In this document: piece after piece, positions 16,401 to 21,390 of the stretch
Numbering within the stretch: the stretch's first letter is position 1
How the letters are laid out: every line of letters starts with the position of its first letter
DNA from: Flavobacterium sp.
Lineage (GTDB): Bacteria; Bacteroidota; Bacteroidia; Flavobacteriales; Flavobacteriaceae
DNA length: 21,390 nucleotides
NCBI RefSeq assembly: GCF_003525665.1
Contig: NZ_DQDX01000051.1
Location: 7,311 to 28,700 of the forward strand
Direction of reading: 5' to 3'
Notes under the pieces: model-generated
The model's input: the letters and a program-made list of their open reading frames with translations, nothing else
Told to the model about the DNA's origin: nothing
Databases searched by the model: none
Made by a program: the position numbers and the translations under genes

Positions 16401-16844
16401 ATGAATAAACTAAAATTATTTTCGGGACAACCTATTAATATGGATCTTGGGTTGTTATTAATTAGAGTTGTAATTGGCGCTTTAATGGCTTTTATCGGCT
16501 ATGAAAAATTGATTCATTTTAATGAAATGGCCAATTCAGATTTCTGGGCAAAAGAAGTAAGTTTTCTTGGAATGAAAGGAGCTGTACCTTTGGCTTTAAC
16601 AGTTTTTGCAGAATTTTTTTGTAGCGTACTTTTAATTGTAGGATTGTTTACAAGAGTGAGTTCGTTTTTTCTATTGTTTTGTATGGCGTATATTTTTCTT
16701 GTAATTTTTCCTGGTTCTATGGTAAGCAAAGGTGAACATGGTGTTGAGTTTAATACTGCTTTTACTTATTTTGTAATTTACTTAGGTTTGTTTTTTACTG
16801 GCGCAGGAAAGTACAGTTTGGATGCTAAATTTTTGAGAAAATAA
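16401..16844 (+). CDS. DoxX family membrane protein
   Basis: A 147-residue inner-membrane protein with four predicted helices: about 16-36 (LGLLLIRVVIGALMAFIGYEKL), 61-82, 86-106 and 120-140. The opening helix with an Arg (LLLIRVVIGALMAFIGYEKL), the AEFFCSVLLIVGLFTR segment and the late helix followed by GAGKYSLD are characteristic of DoxX/DoxD-like proteins. Family members have been tied to quinone-linked sulfur or redox chemistry in some organisms, but this one has no demonstrated role. Cys73 and Cys93 lie in or near helices. It stands alone on the plus strand, divergent from ppa and convergent with the DNA glycosylase, whose stop is only one base away. Confidence 0.9.
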   Translation: MNKLKLFSGQPINMDLGLLLIRVVIGALMAFIGYEKLIHFNEMANSDFWAKEVSFLGMKGAVPLALTVFAEFFCSVLLIVGLFTRVSSFFLLFCMAYIFLVIFPGSMVSKGEHGVEFNTAFTYFVIYLGLFFTGAGKYSLDAKFLRK

Positions 16845-16845
16845 T

Positions 16846-17439
16846 TTAGATTTTATTTCTTTTCTTTAAATAATAATGCCAAATAGTGAAGGATGCAAAT
16901 GTTCTAAATGGTTTCCAACTATCGGATAGCACTTGCATTTCTTCATTAGTTTGGCATTTATACAATTCTTTTAATGTGTTTTTGATTGCGATATCGCCAA
17001 GCGGAATTATATCTGGCGATTGCAAACAAAACATTAAATAAACTTCTATACTCCAATTTCCTACTCCTTTTATTGTGATTAATTCGGCACGGATTTGTTC
17101 TTCGGATTTGGTGGCGAAACTTTTAAAGTCTATTTCTTTAGCTATCACTTTTTGTGCTAAATCTTTTAAATAAATAGTTTTTTGTCTTGAAACACCGCAC
17201 GACCTGAGTTCTTCATCGGTTGTATTTAAAACTGTAACTGGTGTTATTTTCACTAAAAGATTTTCGATTTTTATGTAACAGGCTTTTGCCGATGCTATTG
17301 AAACTTGCTGTTCGAGAATGATATGACACATGGAAGCAAATCCTTCTTCGCGTTTTTGAATGATGGGATTTCCAAAATTATCGAGAATGAATTTTAGTGT
17401 TTCGTCTTTTGAAACTAAATGGTTTATCGCTTGCTGCAT
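16846..17439 (-). CDS. AlkA-type DNA-3-methyladenine glycosylase (HhH-GPD superfamily), short form
   Basis: A 197-residue base-excision repair enzyme that removes alkylated bases such as 3-methyladenine. The all-helical HhH-GPD core is complete: LEQQVSIASA (42-51), the helix-hairpin-helix IKGVGNWSIEVYLMF (123-137), and catalytic Asp149 in PLGDIAIK. It lacks the N-terminal TBP-like domain of E. coli AlkA (282 residues), as many short family members do. There is no Fe-S cysteine loop, which argues against the EndoIII/MutY branch. Its ATG lies inside the end of the upstream membrane-protein gene (16-base overlap, different frame), so translation is probably coupled. It converges on the DoxX gene with one base between stops and no terminator seen. 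Confidence 0.9.
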   Translation of the reverse strand: MQQAINHLVSKDETLKFILDNFGNPIIQKREEGFASMCHIILEQQVSIASAKACYIKIENLLVKITPVTVLNTTDEELRSCGVSRQKTIYLKDLAQKVIAKEIDFKSFATKSEEQIRAELITIKGVGNWSIEVYLMFCLQSPDIIPLGDIAIKNTLKELYKCQTNEEMQVLSDSWKPFRTFASFTIWHYYLKKRNKI

Positions 17440-17792
17440 AGTTTATTTCCTAATTTATATTCAATAAACATTCCTAAGAAAACTCCAATCCAACTCATCA
17501 AAATGTCATTATAATCAAAATAGATATTATGAGAAAAAATAGGGTAAAATTCTTCAAGAGTTAACCATAATCCAATAATCATTGAAGAAATAAACGATGT
17601 ATTCGTACTTTTCTTAAAATTTATTTGAGATAATAAAAGTGTGAAAAAAAATCCTGCAAAAAAATTTGGCATTGTGTTCAAGAAAAAGATTCCTATCGAT
17701 GAACTTTGATTTTTAAGAAAAACTCTATTATACATTAATAATAAGTACAAACAACCTAAAAAAAATCCTAATATTAGTTCTCTTTTTTTCAC
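17424..17792 (-). CDS. Small VanZ-like integral membrane protein
   Basis: A 122-residue membrane protein with four likely helices (about 5-20, 32-56, 67-83, 98-113). The second half, LWLTLEEFYPIFS then FDYNDILMSWIGVFLG (about 75-107), resembles the VanZ-like pattern of an acidic helix followed by an aspartate pair before a Gly-rich helix. This is a weak family match and no function follows; VanZ itself gives low-level teicoplanin resistance. The start is GTG, read as Met. It is supported by a GGGAG Shine-Dalgarno-like stretch just before it and by its position six bases after the DUF5686 stop. The next ATG (residue 20) would delete the first helix. It overlaps the glycosylase gene by 16 bases. 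Confidence 0.75.
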   Translation of the reverse strand: MKKRELILGFFLGCLYLLLMYNRVFLKNQSSSIGIFFLNTMPNFFAGFFFTLLLSQINFKKSTNTSFISSMIIGLWLTLEEFYPIFSHNIYFDYNDILMSWIGVFLGMFIEYKLGNKLCSKR

Positions 17793-17800
17793 AACTCCCT
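17793..17800 (-). promoter_or_regulatory. Ribosome binding site deciding the GTG start of the VanZ-like gene
   Basis: On the minus strand the DUF5686 stop TAG runs straight into GGGAG, then TT, then the GTG start at 17792. Strong Shine-Dalgarno sequences are uncommon in this phylum, so this one supports both the GTG start and re-initiation after the upstream gene. Confidence 0.5.
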
Positions 17801-20285
17801 AGAAATAAAACCCAAACGAGCCTTTAACTGTGAAATTACTTGCGTCTGGAACGTCTCTATAATTGGCTCTCCAACCAAAATCTAGGCGAAAAACTTTGAA
17901 AATATTTCCGATACCTGCGCTGTATTCCCAGTAGGGTTTTTCTGGTGCGAGATAGTTTAATCCTGATGCATTTAATTGTCTGTTTTCGTCAGAAATGGTT
18001 CCGTAAACACCTCGAAGTCCTACAATTTCTCTCCAATTTAATTTTCTCATGAACGGAATTCTTGATAATAATCGTCCTTGAAAATTGTGTTCCCATTGAA
18101 AAGTAGCGTATTCGTCGGTTACGAATTCGTAGAAATTTAGGTTGCTGAAGGTGTTTCCGATGATGAAATAGGTCTGATTTCCTGGTACAACACTCATTAA
18201 TCCGAGTGGAATTTTCCCGAATGTTTTACCTAATTCCATGGTTAAATTGGTTCTTCCTAATGGTCCAATTGTGATAGGTTGTCTGTAATATAATTGTACT
18301 TTTTGGTAATCGAAATCACTATCAATTAACCCTTTAAAACCTTGGCTGTAGTTGATAAAAAAGCGACTGTATGGACTATCAACTTCGCGTCTTTCTACTC
18401 CGTAACCTATGGTTTTTCTTCCTGGCGTATATTCTACTTGAAGATTAACTTCTGATTGTTTTACTTCACTTGCTGTTGTTGTAAATGTGTTATCTGTAAA
18501 ATAATCTAAACTGAACGTATTTGAAGCAGATTCTAGCGTTCTATATGAAAATCCAGTTTGAAAAGTTAAGTTTTTTACTGGTTCAAATTCTATAGCTGCT
18601 GTTGTCAAATTAATGTTGGTTAGTTTACCATTATTTCCAGAAGTAAACAAAGCGGAAGATGCAAAACTTCTACCAAGAACATCATTTGTAGTGGTTAAAC
18701 TAGCGCCAATTTGCTCAATATCTCGTCGATTTCCTCCTGAGATTATTACTCGGTTTTTCTTATCGACCATCCATTTTCCTGAGATACCGTATTTGAATTT
18801 ATTGTCATCGAAACCGTAAGCCGTATAACCTTGCAATCTCCATAAATCGTTTGGACCAAAATAGGTTCTTCCTCCAACTCGAAGTCGGATTCCTTCTACC
18901 TCATTGAAACCTACGGTTGAGAAAATTGGACCGTAATCGAAATTTCCAATCTCAATATAACCGCTTCCTAAGATGGAAACGAGATTGTACATTTGCTTGA
19001 ATTTCTTGACCGTTTTCAAGGTATCGAGCATTTTGTAAATTCCTTGTTCGTCTTTATTGAGTTTTTCAAATCGGTTTTCGTTCCAATATTCATTTGACCT
19101 TGCATAGACGGCATTATCAATGAAATTTACTTCTTGTTTGTAGAATTTATCGGGTTTTTCTTCGTTGAATTTGTGGTTTCTAATTAAGGTTGTTCGTTTA
19201 CCATAAACACCTTTAGAAGATTCTTTTTTGTTTAAAGCAAAATCAGACATCATGTGATCGCGCGTTAATAAAAACACCGAATCATTCAATACTTCAAATT
19301 CTTGTTCGATATAAATTTCTTTTACCCAGTTGATGTTGGCACTTTTTGTAACTGCCATATTGATGTTTTTAATGGCAAACGTGGTATCGTTTACCCAAAA
19401 ATCACCTTTGAATGTAAGCTCATTTTTACGTCTTGGATAAAAAGCAATATTGTAACACCATTTATTATCTATAAAAGTACTGTCTGAAAGCACATAATTA
19501 TAAACATCAATTCCTGTTGTTGAAAGCGGACTTGTAAAACTTTTATCGAAGAAATTCAAGTAATTATTGTAAATATTATAGTCGTTATATAAATCTTTTA
19601 TGAAGGTATTTACACCGTCACCATTTGTTAATCCAGAGTTTTTATTGGCCTTTAAAATTTCTTTTACCTTACCTTTTTTATTATCACCATAAACATCAGA
19701 TAATGCTTCGTTTATAAACATTGGCAAATAGGTTTTTCCTGTAACTTTAGAAGTATCAACTTGATCGAAAACGAATTCCATACCTTTAAAAATCTTGCTT
19801 TTCATGAAAGCGCTATCTATGGTATTTAAATCGAATTCTACTTTTTCGTATTTTTCATACTGATATTGATTGAACATTTTGAGTCCGTTTTTTCTTTTAC
19901 GTTCCCAAATTTTTCGCAGAATATCAATGGCTGGATTATTCTTTTTAGAAGTTTTTCCTCTGAAGATTTTTACTTCTTGCAGCACTTCTTCAGCATTTAA
20001 AACAATCTTTAAATCGTACATTACCGATTTTGTAATTTCAACTTCTCTTGAACTATAACCGTCGAATGCAACAAAAAATGCTTCATAGGATTTATTAGAT
20101 TCAAGATAAAAACGTCCGTCTTCATTACTAATAACTCCTTCGCTAGAATTTTTAAAGGCAATACTTGCAAAAGAAATGGGTTGGTTTTTTTTATCAACAA
20201 CAATCCCACTGATTTTTGTTTGCGAAAAAACAGCACTTGAAAATAAGGCGAATACTAAAATCGGGAAAAACAATTTTTTAAACAT
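17799..20285 (-). CDS. DUF5686 outer-membrane protein with carboxypeptidase-regulatory-like domain
   Basis: An 828-residue envelope protein of a Bacteroidetes family with no assigned reaction. Residues 1-21 are a signal peptide (AVFS-Q). Residues about 23-100 form a carboxypeptidase-regulatory-like domain (ISGIVVDKKNQPISFASIAF, NEDGRFYL). The DUF5686 region fills the rest, starting with IDILRKIWERKRKNG (120-134) and ending in strand-rich, aromatic segments (VKGSFGFYF) that suggest an outer-membrane beta barrel. Length is normal. It starts only about 24 bases after the T run of the pdhB terminator and is followed six bases later by the VanZ-like gene, so it probably leads a three-gene unit with that gene and the DNA glycosylase. 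Confidence 0.9.
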   Translation of the reverse strand: MFKKLFFPILVFALFSSAVFSQTKISGIVVDKKNQPISFASIAFKNSSEGVISNEDGRFYLESNKSYEAFFVAFDGYSSREVEITKSVMYDLKIVLNAEEVLQEVKIFRGKTSKKNNPAIDILRKIWERKRKNGLKMFNQYQYEKYEKVEFDLNTIDSAFMKSKIFKGMEFVFDQVDTSKVTGKTYLPMFINEALSDVYGDNKKGKVKEILKANKNSGLTNGDGVNTFIKDLYNDYNIYNNYLNFFDKSFTSPLSTTGIDVYNYVLSDSTFIDNKWCYNIAFYPRRKNELTFKGDFWVNDTTFAIKNINMAVTKSANINWVKEIYIEQEFEVLNDSVFLLTRDHMMSDFALNKKESSKGVYGKRTTLIRNHKFNEEKPDKFYKQEVNFIDNAVYARSNEYWNENRFEKLNKDEQGIYKMLDTLKTVKKFKQMYNLVSILGSGYIEIGNFDYGPIFSTVGFNEVEGIRLRVGGRTYFGPNDLWRLQGYTAYGFDDNKFKYGISGKWMVDKKNRVIISGGNRRDIEQIGASLTTTNDVLGRSFASSALFTSGNNGKLTNINLTTAAIEFEPVKNLTFQTGFSYRTLESASNTFSLDYFTDNTFTTTASEVKQSEVNLQVEYTPGRKTIGYGVERREVDSPYSRFFINYSQGFKGLIDSDFDYQKVQLYYRQPITIGPLGRTNLTMELGKTFGKIPLGLMSVVPGNQTYFIIGNTFSNLNFYEFVTDEYATFQWEHNFQGRLLSRIPFMRKLNWREIVGLRGVYGTISDENRQLNASGLNYLAPEKPYWEYSAGIGNIFKVFRLDFGWRANYRDVPDASNFTVKGSFGFYF

Positions 20286-20309
20286 GTGCTTACAACATTG
20301 AAATTTTAG

Positions 20310-20347
20310 AAAAAAAAAGCTTCATCAAATTTTCTCTGATGAAGCTT
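20310..20347 (-). terminator. Intrinsic terminator after pdhB
   Basis: An 11-bp stem, AAGCTTCATCA (20317-20327) with TGATGAAGCTT (20337-20347), closes a nine-base loop. On the minus strand it is followed by nine T. It begins about 18 bases after the pdhB stop. Confidence 0.9.
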
Positions 20348-20365
20348 CAAATATAATAGTTTATC

Positions 20366-21343
20366 TTATTTGTACATTACTTTTTTCACAGCTTTAACAA
20401 CATCGTTTGCATTAGGCAACCATTCTTTTAATAAAGTTGGTGAGTAAGGTGCTGGCGTATCGGCAGTTGTGATTCTTTGAACTGGTGCATCAAGAAAGTC
20501 AAAAGCCTTATCCTGAACCATATAAGCAATTTCTGAAGCTACACTTGCAAATGGCCAAGCTTCTTCAAGAACTACTAAACGATTTGTTTTTTTAACCGAA
20601 GTGATAATAGTATCATAATCCATTGGACGAACGGTTCTTAAGTCGATAATTTCACAAGAAATTCCTTCTTTAGCCAATTCATCTGCTGCTGCAAATGCTT
20701 CTTTGATAATTTTTCCAAAAGAAACTATTGTTACATCTGTTCCTTCTCTTTTTACATCGGCAACTCCAAGCGGAATGATATATTCACCATCTGGAACTTC
20801 ACCTTTATCACCATACATTTGCTCGCTTTCCATGAAAATAACTGGGTCATTATCACGAATAGCTGCTTTCAACAAACCTTTAGCATCATAAACTGTAGAT
20901 GGAACTACTACTTTTAGACCTGGTGTATTTGCAAACCAGTTTTCAAAAGCTTGTGAGTGAGTTGCTCCTAATTGTCCTGCAGAAGCTGTTGGTCCACGAA
21001 AAACCATTGGCATTGGAAATTGTCCAGCAGACATTTGACGCATTTTGGCAGCATTATTTATAATTTGGTCAATACCAACTAATGAAAAGTTAAAAGTCAT
21101 GTATTCTACAATTGGACGACAACCATTCATAGCAGAACCAACTGCAATACCTGCAAAACCTAATTCAGCAATTGGAGTATCAATAACTCTTTTTGGTCCG
21201 AATTCGTCAAGCATACCTTTCGACGCTTTGTAAGCACCATTGTATTCGGCAACTTCTTCACCCATTAAATATACTGCTTCATCGCGACGCATTTCTTCAC
21301 TCATTGCCTCGCAGATAGCTTCTCTAAATTGTATCGTTCTCAT
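20366..21343 (-). CDS. pdhB: Pyruvate dehydrogenase E1 component, beta subunit
   Basis: A 325-residue cytoplasmic subunit of the pyruvate dehydrogenase complex, which converts pyruvate to acetyl-CoA. With the alpha subunit it forms the thiamine diphosphate site of E1. LMGEEVAEYNGAYKASKG (26-43), RVIDTPIAELGFAGIAVGSA (52-71) and RGPTASAGQLGATHSQ (116-131) are typical of E1 beta; Glu60 matches the glutamate that activates the cofactor. The C-terminal transketolase-like domain starts near 200 (TIVSFGKIIKEA, EIIDLRTVRPMD). Branched-chain E1 beta is the main alternative, but the overall match favours pyruvate. The alpha subunit and E2 are not in the window. It has its own terminator and a promoter element close upstream, so it is probably monocistronic. 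Confidence 0.95.
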   Translation of the reverse strand: MRTIQFREAICEAMSEEMRRDEAVYLMGEEVAEYNGAYKASKGMLDEFGPKRVIDTPIAELGFAGIAVGSAMNGCRPIVEYMTFNFSLVGIDQIINNAAKMRQMSAGQFPMPMVFRGPTASAGQLGATHSQAFENWFANTPGLKVVVPSTVYDAKGLLKAAIRDNDPVIFMESEQMYGDKGEVPDGEYIIPLGVADVKREGTDVTIVSFGKIIKEAFAAADELAKEGISCEIIDLRTVRPMDYDTIITSVKKTNRLVVLEEAWPFASVASEIAYMVQDKAFDFLDAPVQRITTADTPAPYSPTLLKEWLPNANDVVKAVKKVMYK

Positions 21344-21375
21344 ATAGAAATTTTCTTTAAATCGATTTTGGATAG

Positions 21376-21383
21376 CAAAAGTA
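21376..21383 (-). promoter_or_regulatory. Promoter -7 element of pdhB
   Basis: TACTTTTG on the minus strand matches TAnnTTTG exactly and is identical to the ppa -7 box. It lies 33 bases upstream of the pdhB ATG. The -33 box would fall beyond the end of the window, so only half of the promoter can be checked. Confidence 0.55.
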
Positions 21384-21390
21384 AAAATTT

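Overview
The window looks like chromosome from a low-GC Flavobacteriaceae bacterium, probably Flavobacterium or a close relative. The grounds are the strong A+T bias, two GLPGLI proteins, a DUF5686 protein, outer-membrane proteins with carboxypeptidase-regulatory-like N-terminal domains, and Bacteroidetes-type promoters (TTG-N19-TAnnTTTG). I see sixteen protein genes, no rRNA or tRNA, no insertion sequence, no CRISPR array and no phage genes. The longest gap between genes is about 200 bases. Thirteen genes are on the minus strand; three are on the plus strand (two forming a pair).

Layout, left to right. (1) 171-4680, minus: a compact probable operon of two tandem GLPGLI proteins followed by a large outer-membrane beta-barrel protein. 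(2) 4808-6210, plus: a secreted protein of unknown function whose stop codon overlaps the start of a deoxynucleoside kinase; after it comes an inverted-repeat element holding a two-way terminator. (3) 6371-12874, minus: GH20 beta-N-acetylhexosaminidase, Tat-exported glycosylasparaginase, CutC and GH2 beta-mannosidase. The three exported enzymes match the final steps for dismantling the Man-GlcNAc-GlcNAc-Asn core of N-glycoproteins. CutC, a cytoplasmic TIM barrel usually annotated for copper homeostasis, sits inside this block. (4) 12971-16200, minus: a membrane ion-pumping pyrophosphatase with an unusual cysteine-rich C-terminal tail, preceded by a soluble family I pyrophosphatase; each has its own terminator and probably its own promoter. 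(5) 16401-16844, plus: a DoxX-type membrane protein. (6) 16846-20285, minus: a DUF5686 outer-membrane protein, a small VanZ-like membrane protein with a GTG start, and a short AlkA-type DNA glycosylase, tightly packed. (7) 20366-21343, minus: pyruvate dehydrogenase E1 beta with its own promoter and terminator.

Most of the window is ordinary flavobacterial core genome. The points most worth a second look are the cysteine-rich tail on the pyrophosphatase, CutC inside a glycoprotein-degrading block, the Met/Gly-rich segments of the GLPGLI/outer-membrane operon, and the palindromic element at about 6226-6330. I did not find a clearly new defence or mobile system.
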